Shown here piece by piece: positions 32,401 through 47,400 of a stretch of DNA of 64,000 bases. The position numbers were made by a program, and so were the translations under genes. The notes beneath the pieces are model-generated. The model was given only the letters and a program-made list of their open reading frames with translations. It made no database searches and was not told where the DNA came from. The stretch is from Antedon mediterranea. Its lineage: Eukaryota > Echinodermata > Crinoidea > Comatulida > Antedonidae. Each line of letters starts with the position of its first letter. Positions within the stretch are counted from its first letter, which is position 1. Location: the NCBI RefSeq assembly GCF_964355755.1, contig NC_092680.1:19817001-19881000 (forward strand), given 5' to 3'.

Positions 32401-35400
32401 TTTGATATCCTCGTCATCAAAGTATTATTAGGCCTATAATAATTTTCTCACTTGTGGTAGAGTTTTGATATACTCATTCTCATCAAAGTATTTTTATGAT
32501 AATTTTCGGACAGTGGTAGAGTTTGGATATCCTCATTCTCAAAGTATTTTAAAAATATTTTTCGGACTGGTGGTAGAGTTTTGATAAGACATTCACACCA
32601 ATCAAAGTATTATTATTATAATTTGTGGACTGTATGGTAGCAATAAGCATATGAAAAGGCATCATCATTATCATTACATGCATTATTTTTATGACCTCTT
32701 AATGGGGTAAAATAAGTGATTATCTTTAGTCTATACATTCGGTTACATCAGAATAGATTAAGTGGTAACAACATAAATATTATAAACATACATTTGGTAC
32801 TAGGGTAAATGGAAATTGCTCGCGTAATTTGAGCAATAATGTGTACCATGGCGACCACGTGGCTTTCTTCTAGAGCGATTTCAGCGGTTATTGAAGGATT
32901 TGTAGAATCTCGTTAAGGAAGCCGTGTATGAAATAACATTGCAAGCGAAATTTAGGCTACAATAACACATTACAATACAGAATCGAACGACAATATAATT
33001 ACGATATATTGTACTATACAAATTATCTGTCAAATGCCAGTTTTCTTTCAAACAAGTTTAATGTTATAGTTAAGTAAATTACAAGTAAACAGAATAATAT
33101 GGGAATATTGCACATTATGCTACAAACCATATTATACGTTCCATGTCGTCTTATGTTTTTCAAGTGTGAATTCACTTTCGTAATTATAGACTTATCAACA
33201 ATTTGAATTCTAAGATGGCATGTTACCACTTTTCTTGTTAACAGATTATAGTTTGGGGTTACAATCTTAAAATTTGTGTTTTTTCTCAAAAACGCGACTC
33301 AATAGTTCACTATGTCGGTCGGTCGGTCGGTCTGTAGGTCTGTCTGTCGGTCCGGTATCACTATGCGTTTTATCGCTTTTCTGTACTTTTTGAACTGTTT
33401 TGATGTACATTACTTTTTGAAAGTTCATTTTTTTCTGAGAGCACGCGACTTATGGCTGTTGGCCTTGTTTCTCATCAGGCTCATATTTTATTATTTTGTG
33501 TATTAACAGAAGACTATTCAAAGATTCTTACTACATTTTATCTTTTTGTTAATATCATTTCAAGTGTTTACACATTTCTCAATTAATTTACCAAATTATG
33601 GAACAAACTGACAAATTATAAATCTTTTAACTTTTAAAAACTCAATCTAAAATATTACTGATTAAGTATAAGTATCTTTTACATTGAATTCCTTCAATTT
33701 TTTTTTTATAAACTGTATGTTTTGTAAATAGTTATTGTTTTGTAAATGTTTGTGTACTAATGTAAATTACTTTGTTAGTTTTTAATTATTATTATATTGT
33801 AAATGTTTCTCTACTGAACCACTTTGGAAATTAATGCTTTAGCACTGACAGTGTCATATCGGAACAAATAAGCACATTTTTCATATACCGGTAGATAATA
33901 TCCAGTAATTCATGTCTACAAATGATGGAATAGATAATGATTAATATGCACTGTAATTGCCTTGTACGTTTAGGTTCTTGATCACATGCTTGGCATTTTA
34001 TAGTGATAGGAAGATTTTGTAACCTTGCTTCATATAATATTCCATTTCTTATGATTGTCATATCAGTTTATAAGATAAGCAATGATGTATGCTTTCTACA
34101 TCACACTGTAGTTTAAGAAACCTATCTTCAATAACACTAAATGTCGGCTCACATCAACGCTACATCACGTGACATGTTGTGATAAGCGACGCAAAAAAAC
34201 ATTGGATGAAATGATATTGTAGCGCGACAAAACGATAAGATATGCGACTTTTTTGAAGTTGATAGAACGCTTCAACTTTTGTCGCGTCGCGCTTCTGTCT
34301 AACATCGTCAGCCCTAAAACAAGATAGACACTCCGTTTTGTCTTGCAAGTTCTGTATACTTACCAGTTATATAGTAGAATATCTGGTGTCCAAATCATAG
34401 AGGGTGGTAGTCGAATAGAACTGATACCCCCATAGTCAGACTCGTTCCACGCTAAAGTAGCGTCTGTCCATGCCTTAAGAAAACGTAACAATACTAATAT
34501 TAATTATATTATCATTAGGGCGCTTTCGGTGAAACGACGACATCATCCGTTAAAGTTAAGGTTTGTGTGTTCCACCGAGACCTTCCTTAATTAATTAATT
34601 ATTGCATAATACCATTGTCATTAATTTTTGTGACTGTTCCTATTCCTATCGACATTGATCATACGTCGGTGTATTTTTATGTTATCTATTTTTTATATTT
34701 ATTTCAATTCACAATCAACAGCGGGAAGCCCGCCATTTACAGACTGGAATACATAAAAACAAGACAAAAGAACATCGAAAAGGTCCACAAGAACCAATTA
34801 CAAACAATTCTTAATTTTGTATTTAAATAGTGATCATAATAAAACGCCAATATAGATCTCTATGTATTAGATGTAATGTTTTATGTAGGAAATGATCATA
34901 CTGCTCTAAATCAATCAAATGTTTTTTGTTTAGATCATATTGTATTAACATGTACTGTTCTCCTTTATGGTCTAATCATTTTAAAAAAGATATCAAACGA
35001 CTTAAAGTTTGTTTGTTATATGATGCTTTCCGGATGTTGTTATGACAACCCAGATTTGTTAGTGCGAGGAATTTGTTTGTGGAAAATAATATTCCATCAT
35101 TTTATGAATATTTGAGGATTTCGACTTACCGATTTCTTACAAGAATAATGAAAAGCGAAAACAGAATGTTAATTTGTATATATAAAATATTTGTTAATGG
35201 ATTCAAACATGTACTACAAATTTTGGAGAGAGGCATTATATACCAAATAGATACAAGTTTTGGTCCTCTTTCCTTCATCTTTTTTTTTTGTAATGTATTA
35301 TACCATATGAACAATTGTCTGAAATAAAAGTTGAATTGAATTGTAGTATACTTTATACCGTCTTAAACAATGTAGGCATACTATGTATATATATCTTTAA

Positions 35401-38400
35401 TATATCAATATCCGACATGCTGTGAGTAGGCAACCTAATGACCGACTGCACTTACCCACCAAAGTTATCAATTCAATCAGATGTTAAGGGAGCAACAAAT
35501 ATTTGTAGCAGTAACCAAAATCAATTAAAAAATAGTAAAAATTGTCCGTGCTTCCAAATTGATTGAATCTTGGTTTAATTTTCTAGAACAATATTTGAAC
35601 TTTTTCTAGCTCCTTCCTATGTTAATACCATTAATACTATTATTGTTATAATTTTATCAGAAACAAAAAGAATTACATTTGAATAGAATTGAAATTACAA
35701 CATCAAAAATGGCGTCATTGCTTTTAAAAAAACACCCATTATCGAATATTCCATTTCAATACAAAAACCTTGTATTTTTCCCCATTGTTGAAAATTAAAA
35801 AGTAGTTTTTACTCTTAATATGATCCTAAACGAATTACCTGTTTCCATGACATATGATTATGTTTATGTGATTGTGTGTTTGTGAGGGAATCGTGTTAAA
35901 TTCTCAGCTAGCTCAGTGATAATACAAGGGGGCAACATAGAATAAATTTCACCAGCTACCTTACATTTTTGTTGTTATACTCAATGTACAGGGCGGGCCT
36001 AGGCCTAGTAATTGAATTACTACAAATGCCAATACAATCTTACTTCCATGATTCTTCTCCATCTGCCTAAATACTAACTGCGTGTCTTTTATGTTGTTAC
36101 AACGTATTTGTACAGTTACATCTCCGTGCCTTAGGATAAGGGGTGACTTTTTCCCCCTAACATACCTAAGGGCTATACAAGTTATACGTCACAAGGGCTA
36201 TGTCTTTAGGGTGTTCAGCTGCTAGTTGGACCGTAGTACTAGGCCATCGTTGTATGTTATTGTGTCTAACTGATTTGATCTCAACATAGTGCGAATGATG
36301 TGGCAATTATTCTGGTCATGGTACTTTTAAAGGCCAATACACTCTGGTTCTAATCTTAAAGATATTCTGTTTCAGTAGAGTAGCTACAAAATGAACATTT
36401 GTTGCTTTGTTGATATTATTTTGGTGAAACGGTAAGCAAAACAAATAAACAAATGACGTAACATTGTATGTTTTATTGGTATTGTTGTAGTTGATTGAAT
36501 AAAATAAAAAATAAAAAAATAAAAATAAAAATACATATTATGTGTATCTATTATCTAGGCCTATAGCCTAATATAATATATACTCTCTTGTATTATACTA
36601 TCTCTTCATTGAGCATCCAAGACAACACTCACGATATTAAAATATGTCATTTAATTCATTAAATTGTATTTTTGTAAAGTTTTTAGGATCTTAGTAGTTT
36701 TTTCAATCGCTCGCCAAAATGACACTTTTTTTGGTTTATTATTTGTAAAGGGCCTACATACTATGTTGATGTTTATAAATGTTGAATTTAAAAAATCTAT
36801 ATTATTCAATGTATTATAGTCAATACGTATAGGCCCTAGTAAATCATTTAAAAAAAATGGGATAAAATGGATCAATTATTATTATGTTTAATTTATTGTA
36901 TTAATTTACGTACCATCGTCGAAATAGAACTGGTGCTCCACCTCGTTTTATGTATGTCAATCGTTTTTTTTGCATTAGAATGTACAATCCTTCACATATT
37001 TCAAGTATAAAAGACCTACTTTTGTTACTTTAGCCTCTCTATACATTTCAATATTTTTAACAGTTGCCAGCGAATTAGGCAATTATTTAATAAATCATTC
37101 AATTAACGATTATGTGATTTATATATAATAAATGACGTCATCACTATGGCAATGGTATTTTCCAGTTGATAGTAGCGATCAAGGTATAATGGTATTCGTA
37201 TCGATTAATGAAACAAAATTGTAAATGTCAAAAGTCGTGCTTAAAGCTTGGTTCCCACTAGAACACAACACAAGGACGTATTAAGCGCAACGTAAGTAAT
37301 TTGATTTGATCATCGCACGAGATGGCCGGATCTCATTCGAATTATTTTGTGATTTGTTAACTTAGTTGCGTTGCGTGTGCGTACTTACAATGAGTCCTAA
37401 TGAAAAACAAGCTTTAAGAGCAAAAAACAAGGTTTTATATTTTTATTTCTAATATAGATGATGAAGCAAAAATATTAACATTAACTAACATCATGTAATG
37501 ACCATTACAAGGAGACTAATTAGCTTTATTACTCTAGTTGTCATTATATATGTTCTCAAATAAGTGAGTGTCAACGTAACGTTGTCGATAAATCGACGTT
37601 AGTAGACATGCTTAAGTTGTGCTTTATGCTGTCTAAAGCTCTGTCTTCACTATCAAACTGAACGGTATATGACAAAAAAAAAATGATGTGCTTATATACA
37701 GTGTGGACACGATGATCACATATCACTACCTTATTTTGGCATATCACTACCATATTTGGGCACATCACACTTCTTTGTCAAACCAGTGTAGACAGAGCTT
37801 GAGTCTCTTATTAGCGACCTCTCGTTTTCACTCCTTCTGCGAATGTTTTTTTTTTCAGCGTACGCACTTTTTACTCGAAGCTGTTCATGTGAATATTATG
37901 AATTTATTAGATATGATTATTTTAATAAAGTATATTTTCGTTACAAACAGCATTGTAAAAAGTGTGTTTTTAACATAGCGTTGTTATTATATTACAATAT
38001 AATCACTTCAATCATGCTTTAATTCGCAAACGTATGGAAAGCAACCCGCGCCAAAATTACAAAGAAATTATACATACACACAACCTTTGATATGGAAGCA
38101 CTGTATGTTATTATTTGATAGTGATTAGAAATTATAATACATACTTAAAAATGAAATAAACGTCATCATATGATATGATTCAATGTTTCTACATTTACGC
38201 TATTATGCTAATGTGATGACGACGATGATGACCTAATTAAAGTGAAAAGTCCTAACACGATATCGTCCATTACTTGGAATATCAAGACATGAACTCAGTA
38301 AACATTATAAAACAAAACAAAACAGACTCAGGCACTTAGAATAATTACAGAAAGATGCAGAAAGATTAGGAAGTGATCTTTTTAGCACTGCTATGCTGTA

Positions 38401-41400
38401 ATAATGCACTATGGTTGACCTGTTTTTAGAATGATCATAATAATGACATGTATTTTTCATAATGTATTTTTTTCAAAACTCCATGCGCGCATATTACCAA
38501 AGAAATTTACCAAAATTAAGTTAGAAAACGTGGAAATAACAAATAGTATGAAATTGTAATTAACTAATTTTCAAATAAATGTATCATTAGAAATAGTCTG
38601 AGACATAAAATTTGGTCACAAATGAACACATTTTAAAATGTGTTTTTTATAATTGGTTTGTGTTAAGTAATGTAATGTCTCTATAATAAGAAAATAGTAA
38701 AAAGGATAACATGCACTAGAAGTACGTAATACCGTAAGATTCATATCTAGATGAATTTCGATATAGCCAGTGAGTGACTGCTGCAGAATCGAGTGTTTTG
38801 GTTGATTTACTTAATATCCTTCAGACTTCGTTTTTTTCTGTTAAAAATCAAGTTATTTCGTATAAACCAATAAAATATGATTCAACTGTATAACCACGAT
38901 TTTGTTGCGAGTCGCAATTTTATCGACATGTTTTGATGACTTTTTTTTACATATACAGAAATGCTAATTCATAACAGTTTATTTTAAAACAAAAATTAAT
39001 TTGTTTACTTTCTATAACATATAACATTTTGCTTGCTTCTTCAGTTCGATTCAAAAATATTAAAAGTAAATTTCATAAACTTTTTAAGAAAAATTGCTGT
39101 TTCATTTTTATAAACAGTTCATTTATATATACAGTAGTGTAAATATGTTAATTTTAATATTTTGTATACACTCGAATGATAAAATAATTTCAATTTTTTA
39201 ATAAATGTTTTCAAATTCACTTAAACTGATACAATGGTTCTATTTTAACACTGTTTATGAATCTTGCCTGTTAAATAGATAAATGTTAACAAATATACAA
39301 TCATACTAATGTAGACTTACTGTAGAGAATAATAAAGAGCAAAGAGTATCCTCTCCAAAAAATCAATACTGGAATTTATAAGGAATCGAGGGAATTGAAA
39401 TTCAATTTATGTATGCTTTTCCGTGGTTTGAAGAAATAAGTCTGTCTACATCTGTACACAGCGTTTAATGTTATTGGGAATTAATTTTAGAACATTGAGA
39501 GTGTACACAGGTAACTAACCGTGCACTGGAAACACATTGTGATATTCCTTTATTAAATTAGTTAAAGGGTAGCTTCGGGAATATCATTACTATTATTGAT
39601 AATAAATATAAATCTTTGTAATAAAATTGATAACAATCCCACTCATTTGTTGATTGCCATGAAACAGAACAAGCGTCATGTAATAAGCAACCCCTCCCTT
39701 TGATAAGTTATTTTCAGTTTTATTTTGTTGACACCATTAATACAATTGCAAGGTGTCTTTAATATTAAGTTTAACACTTCCAGTGTTAGCAAACATAATA
39801 TTATTGCCAGCCATGGTATATATACCAGGGTACCTAAATTGTATAACATAGTGTGAAACCCATATGTCCATTTCAGTTGAGTATTGGTTACACGAAATTA
39901 GCATTACCCGGATCCACACCTATTACAATAGTATCTATTTGTTTATTTTTAACGCTGATCGATATTAATCGATTTTGTTATTTTTCGCATGATCTGCTCT
40001 CAGTGTTTTGAACCTTTTTTTTTCAGTTGATGTCATCACCAACGTGTTTATATGGGTAGGACTGGTGCATTTTCTGGGTAAATAAAGCCGAACTGTGATA
40101 GACTTTTGGCATAACCAGGTTATTGAATTTAACCTTGTGATACAGGTGTAACAATATATGTATATGATTGACAGTTAGATATGTAAACGTTGAAATTATA
40201 CATGAATTGCACCTGTAACATAAGCATGTCACCTGAGGTTTACATAACATGAATTAAGATTAATGTAATTAAACGTCCTATGTTTTTTTAGTACCGGTAA
40301 TAACAAATACATGTAATCTAGTAAAGATGTTCATTTGTCAACACCCTTTAAATGTAAATGTTCTTAGTGTATGGAAGACATTTTTAAATTTAGGTAATAA
40401 AACAAATAATGTTGTTAAATAGTTTGCATATTATTATATTAGTTATTCATTCAATTCCAAAAATAATAATACACTTATCAATGGATTTTCTGAATAGAAT
40501 TTAACATTGTTTTCTAATATAATATAATTTTGTAGAGATGTACTATGAATTGTATTCTAAATTAAAAGTATTGTCGCTAAAATCTGTATTAAAACGAAGA
40601 GGAATTTGCAAAACAAACGAAATTTAAAAACTGAATAACAACGTGGATAAAATGGAGTGAAAGAAAAAATACTGTGTTCTTAATTCTTTCTTTTATCTTC
40701 AGAGACATGATTTATGAAATAACCTATCTTGGTGTGACTTGCATCATAATTTAGTATTTGTTTTAAATACATTTATTTGATCTGACATTTGAATTTGAAT
40801 AATATTGTCATAGAATCACCATTATATTTATTCCATTTATCCTAATGCATTTGGGTATAGTTATTATTAGCATTGATTGACATGAACATTATATAAGTCA
40901 AAGATGCTCTGCACGTGGAATGCCATTATGAGATGTGCGAGAGCGCGTCGTAGTAGGCCTAATTAGTCAGTACAGTTTATTTTTGTATTAATTTATACGT
41001 AATTTTTACTTTCTATGAACCAGAGATTCAAAAATAAAAGATTGAATGAACAAATTAATTAATTAATTATCTTAATTTATAACTTAAATTCGGGGAATGT
41101 TCTTTGAATTTATTTCTTGTAATAAAAAGTCATTCTCTTTATCATTTATTTTATTTTTGATGATGTATAATAAAGTAATTTTGATTTGTATATTGTTAAA
41201 TGTGTTAATAGCTATCTAATAGGCCTTATAGCAAAATATTAAAATATATACAAAACGACTCACCAGCGTCAGCCAAATATTCGTTGTAATAATCTGATTA
41301 ACTTCGTCCTAATAAAAACAAAAATTGTTAAAATGTAACTCATTTTTACAATTCATATTTGGATAAAGCAAGGTGACAAAAAATACATCTTTCATAAAGG

Positions 41401-44400
41401 CTTTGAAATAATATGAATTGGTCATTGAAAATTCTTATTATAACTGCGGCCTCACTGGCCACTTTTTTGAGTTGAGATAACACGTAAGAAAGAACACGGA
41501 AAGCTTGTATTCATGCAACAATCAACATATTTTATTGCGTAAATTCTCCATGTAGTAGTGTAACTTCTTTAATACTTACTTAAGCTTGGTTCCCACTAGA
41601 ACGTAACGCAAGGACGTAAACGCAACGCAAGCGTTTTAACCAATGACAAGCGAAGTTATAGACAGTTAGCAATCACAAGCGAATAAGCCATCGCTTGTGA
41701 TTGGTCAATTCACTTGCGTTGCGTTACGTCCTTGTGTTGCGTCGCTAGTGGGAACCACGCTTAAGTCTACACGCTGGCATCATCTCAACTAGCCACACTA
41801 GCAGTGAGATTTCTCTTATACGTCGCCTGGTCTGGAATTTATGTAAATGAGCCCAGATAGGCATGCGTTCTACAACAACTACGTAATCATTTAGCTTGTT
41901 TACGCATACTGCCGTTGCACTATTATTATTGTTATAAAACTAACGCGTCACAATTAGAGTCAAATAAATGATGATGGATCCGCCTTGATCAGTCAAAAAT
42001 AACAATCAACCACGCAATAATAGAACGGAGGAAAAATAAAATAATATTCAATAATTAATAGACAACTCTCGATTAAGATTGTTATTATTATTACATGAAC
42101 ATTAGGAAGGCGATTACGTCAATTTTTAGCGCGGGTGTGGTTAAATTTTGTGTCGAAACGAAAGGAGAACCATCGTGATAAGTAGTTGGCCTTTCTGCCT
42201 GGGCAATATACTTTCAACGTTCCCAATCATCAGTACTCCCCTCTTTAGTAGTAAGCGAGTGTAAAGGGAGACCAATATATGGTGCTAGTATCTAACTGCA
42301 GACGTTGCCAACAATAAAAAATATCCACTAAATTTCCTACGGATCAATATTATAGCCGTGTTTGAGATTATTTTACAGTCACGCTTATTTTAGTAACATA
42401 TGTTATATTATATTGAAACTATTCAAAATAAACAATTATATTTTTCTTAATTGTTGCTTTTTTTCTTGGTTTTGTGGGCAAATAAGTTCAAAGAACTTTA
42501 AGGCTTACCAACCAGAATATATATATATAAAAAATACATAAACATAATCTATAATATAAAAAATAATAATAATTATTAAATATAATCACATTAATTAAAA
42601 GTTGTATGGTTGTATGATGAGAGTTTAATTATATGACTGTTAATGATAAATTAATAATTGACATTGAAACAAATTATTGTGGCATAATAACAAGTAAAAG
42701 AGGCAGAAATTACTGTTGAATTATGTTCAGGAGTATCTATAATATTATATTCCAGTTTAATACTCTACTATCTGTCTATAAAATGGTTTTAAAGACGTCT
42801 GGTTGATTGGATCAGAGTTGCCATGACTAGGTCAAATGTCACAGGGCTCATCATCGGCGCTAAATGAATTTGACAGAAGAAATCGTTATCTTGTAGAACA
42901 TCTTCCCAATTAGTGTTGACTGCTTATGAACCACGTGAATGTTACTAATTACATTATTTTATATTATATATTAACAATCACGCAATGTTTTTACTTTTAA
43001 ACTGAATTGTCAAGCACAAAAGATAGTTTTACGATTCTACCTCATCAAATTTTGTGTTTTTTACTATTAGCTTTTTTGTGTGTGTTCATGGTCGGTATAA
43101 AATAAAATTGAAAATGAAATCGTGTAGGCCTAGGCCTATTATGTGTGTAAACAGCGACTGGACTTTCCTCATATTCGGTAGGCCTACGTAATGTGATGTT
43201 GTTGTTCGATTCATATGCGCTTATACAATCAAAAGATTGTCCCAACGCGCTGAGAGAAAAAACAGAAAGAAATTAAAAAGATAAAAGATGGTTTTTTTAA
43301 GAGTGTTTTGAAAACTATAATAGAGGATGCATTTTTAATAAGATTAGGAAGATTGTTCCACGGTTTAGGGGCTTTTCACAAAAAGAAATGTTCAAATTAA
43401 ATTTTTTGATCTGGCATTGATATGCAATTTATTAATTAAATTAAAATATATAAATTCATTCTCGAAACATCATTTTTGCTATAAAAACATCGCTATTAAT
43501 TATTGGACGTTGATTTTTTTTTTAAATATCAACAAACAATATTGTCAGTGTGAACACGTGTTGGAATAATTTCACATTCACGACCTTGTATGCCTGGCCA
43601 TGTCTGACTCAATCTTTGTTTTCCGAAATGATTTTCACACATTTGGTGAGTTTGGGAAATCAGATTCAATCGATTTGGAATCGATCGAATCACAAGGACA
43701 TTGAAAAGCAATAATTATTTCACAATATTCATACTCATATGGTAGTGGATGTGGGTATGATTCATAATTATTTGAAATGAACAAGGCATTCGTTATTATA
43801 ACTTTTCGTATATAAATTTTATTTATTTATTTGACCAAAAAAGAACAATAAAAACAGGTTAGCAAAAACAAAAGCGACATGACATGACTCAATGAGTTAG
43901 TAGTTTTTTTAAATTTTATTTTTTTTGTGTGGGGTTGTAGATTGGTGGTTATGATGCTTGACTATCACTCCAAGGGTCCTGGGTTCAAGTCCCGTTACAT
44001 GTCAGGATTTTTTCTAAGGACAAAATTACAACTCCACTCCCAAAGACTTGTAATAATTAATACATAATTATAAATTAATAATAATATTAAATATGGTTTA
44101 AAAAAAAATAATAAATTTAGAAATACAGCTGTTTATACTGTCAAAATTACATTAATATCAACATCAAAATGGTATCAATCATAATTAAAATATAACATTA
44201 ATATCCCAGATGTATCATTTATGGGTCTAGGCCCACCTGGCTCTTTATCACTCGGCCCCATTTATGTCTGTCTTCATTGTAGCTAAAGTCTCATACTGCA
44301 GTCGTTTGTAACCTGTTTCAGAGTTAAGTAGCCTACATCAATTAATATAATTATAGTTAGTTTAGATTTTATTTTTTGTTTTTTATATTCTGTATGCACC

Positions 44401-47400
44401 AGGTTTACTTGTATTATATAAATGATTGATTATCCAGCTGTACATTTATTTATTAGTATTATTTTATATGTCTTGTTTTATATTATAAATGTATCAGCGG
44501 GATTGTAAAAAAGCTCTATAACACTAAAGAGAATGCTGGAATCTCGTTCGACTTTCCGAACCTAGTTTTGGAATGTGGTAATTATAAGCTTAATATTTTA
44601 TGGGCGCAGCTTTAAAATAGTTATTACAGTACATAAATTAAAGCTCAAGTTCACGTGTTCGTTTAAAAGAACTGCCCTAAAGCCTGTAATTAAGTTTTAC
44701 GTATGATTCATAAGTTACAGGCCCTGCTCTATGATTGCAATCTATTCGCAGCTGAGAAAATATCAACTGTCCAATCAGAGAGCCTACATTCTGTGTTCTA
44801 TTCCTATGTGAACAGTTCAAAACGATTTACAATTTTCAGTTTGAACGTTTCAATCACGCTTACCGGCGCTTGCCAAGGTACGCGATCGATCAGTTAACGA
44901 AGTCCGTTGGACCTATAATTTTGAGATTCCTAAAAAATTGAAAATATCTTGATTGGTTATATAAGGTCACGTGGTCTAGCCTACAAAATCAATGATTGTT
45001 GTAACATAAACATTTTTGAACTTTTTCTTAAAAACGTGAGAACAATATTATAAGTACAACATTGGTTGTTACGAGCGTACATCCGATTTTAAAAATGGTT
45101 TCAACTACACATTCGGTATAACGGAATATTTTGAATTAAAAAAAAATTTAATTTAATTTAATTACTTTATAAACTATGTGTAGTTAACGTATTGTAATGG
45201 TTGAATACAGAACAGGGGAGGGGGAGGGGGAGCTTAGTTTGAATATAAAGAATACTTTCATGGAATAATTATAAATAAAACTTCGTAATTATTCTTCGAA
45301 AAAGCCAACATGAACTAGGAACAAGCTACAGCATAAGATCACATGACTCTAATAGAGAAATATCTTTGAAAACAACATACTTGGAAAATGTGTTATGTTT
45401 TAATCGCTTTGGTATTTGACACGTGACTTGTAAAAACGACTTCCGAAAGCTTTTATTTTTCTATTACTAATGAGAAGGTAAAATTGTTAAAAAAGCACTA
45501 AAAGATTTGCTGACGTCATGATGACACTGTTTTCTCATAATTCAGTTGTTATTCAATTTCAACCAAAGACTGTTTTAAGTTTGGTATATTTCTAATAATT
45601 GTTCCGGTTTTCCTATGTATTTTGTTTTTAATTCTATTGTTCCATTGAGATTCAGTTCGTTTTTTTTAATTCACCGTTGAAGCCATAAATAACTTTTTTT
45701 TATACGACGTTGTTTAAAGAAATATTGAGCTGGGTTACTGAATTAATACATTGATCCTCGTCTTATGCACTAAGTGCTACAGCATCTTTCCACGTTTTCT
45801 CAGGGCTTTACTCACTGCAGACAAAGGTCAAGGCAAATCTTAGGTGGAATAATGTTTTTGAAATAAATGAATGTCTTTGTGAATATAATGTTTAAAATCA
45901 CTTAGTTGAAGACAAATGGAAAATAAAAAAATAAACACACAACTATGAGAGCCATGCAGAGAGAAAGAAAACATATTATCATTCAAAAGTCTGACTGTAG
46001 AAATATTTAGAAGAATAAGGGCAACATGAGATAGATTAATATAGTGTGAACAGAGGTTAACGATTGGGATTCTCATCTTTCATGCACAATGTATCTCGAT
46101 AACATGGTTTACTTCAACTATTTTCTAAAACGAAACATGCAGAACTTGTGTGGTTGTTTCTACAGACGTAGGCCGCATGCCTTGTATTTTTGCAACACAC
46201 TAGTTACTTAAAAAACAATATTCTAAAACTTACAACGTCCATGATTTGTTGTAACGTCATGCCCATCGCAACCGTTAACGCATCGCTTTCGTTTATTGCA
46301 GGTCTAGCAAATTCCCGATAAGGAAACTTACTTAGCAAATCATTCATCAACCGACGTTCGTGCTCTCCCGGCTCAACTATTAAGGCAAAACACAAAAGTT
46401 AAGACAATCATAGGAATTAAGACTAGGTTACTTACAATAAGCAATACTACTAAACAACACAAGCAGTACAAAAAGCATAAATTAAACGAGTATTTATTAT
46501 ACGCCATCACCAGTTCCTCAAAAGTTTCGCTGAAGAAGTGTTTTGAAGCTCCAATGATGTTATGCCTAAACATGTATGCTTTCAAAATCAACTAAGAATC
46601 TGAAGCTCAAATGTGATCTATTTATTAGGAGAAGATATACCCACATTATTCTCATTAGCACCCTACATTGAAGTTTCCGTTCGCTTAATAACCCAACTCA
46701 ACCAATTAACGAAGATTAAGGGAAGACGAAGGAGTCTAAATGAAGCCATGCAAAGGGGAAATAACAGCAAGAGGTGCTGCAAGAATTTAAATATAAGCGT
46801 TACAGTGAGCCCAATGTATGCTTACAAAAATAACAAAAGCTTGTTTTTTCTAGCGAATGTAAGCTATAAAATAGATAAAAACATAGAAAAATATACATAA
46901 AAAGGTAATAAAAAGGAGGAAGAGCAATTGGAAACAAGACTGAAAATATTGAGCTAAAGATTATGCACTAAAGATGAAAACATGCACTTAAAGTTTTTTG
47001 AAAGAGATTGAATCTTGTTTTTAAGATTAAGACAAACAAAATGTTTGGATGCAGATTTCCAAAGTTAAAACCCTAAATCAGTAATAACTATAAGTTAACA
47101 AGCGTGCACTACAAATTAAGACATGAATTCATGAAGAAAAATGTTCGGGAGTTGTTTTTACAATACTTGCCATTTCTATCCTGTTTCTGTTTCTTAGCCG
47201 CCTCTGTATGCATACATTATACATAGGATAAATTAGGGACAGTTTCATTAATATAGTAGTATCTTTAATCTATAGTTTTTACAAAATAATGAATAGCCCG
47301 GAAATATTTTGATCAATTACATCTTTTTAATAGAATGGAACCGCGATTGGAGTAAAGGTATGAGAGTCTGTTTATTTTCTTTTATTATTGTTATTTTGGT

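Larger units (their letters stand above)
31791..46233 (-). other. Large nAChR introns 2, 3 and 4
   Basis: Introns 46233-41309, 41263-34474 and 34363-31791 hold the repeats listed separately and AT-rich filler. Apart from exons 3 and 4, no coding exon of another gene was recognised inside them on either strand. Confidence 0.6.

Noticed and set aside
32195-32640. CRISPR-like array
   Set aside because: Units are diverged and contiguous without unique spacers, and the genome is animal-like; it is a minisatellite.
43935-44005. Possible tRNA gene
   Set aside because: The 5' GGGGTTG has no partner 3' of the T arm; it fits a SINE head.
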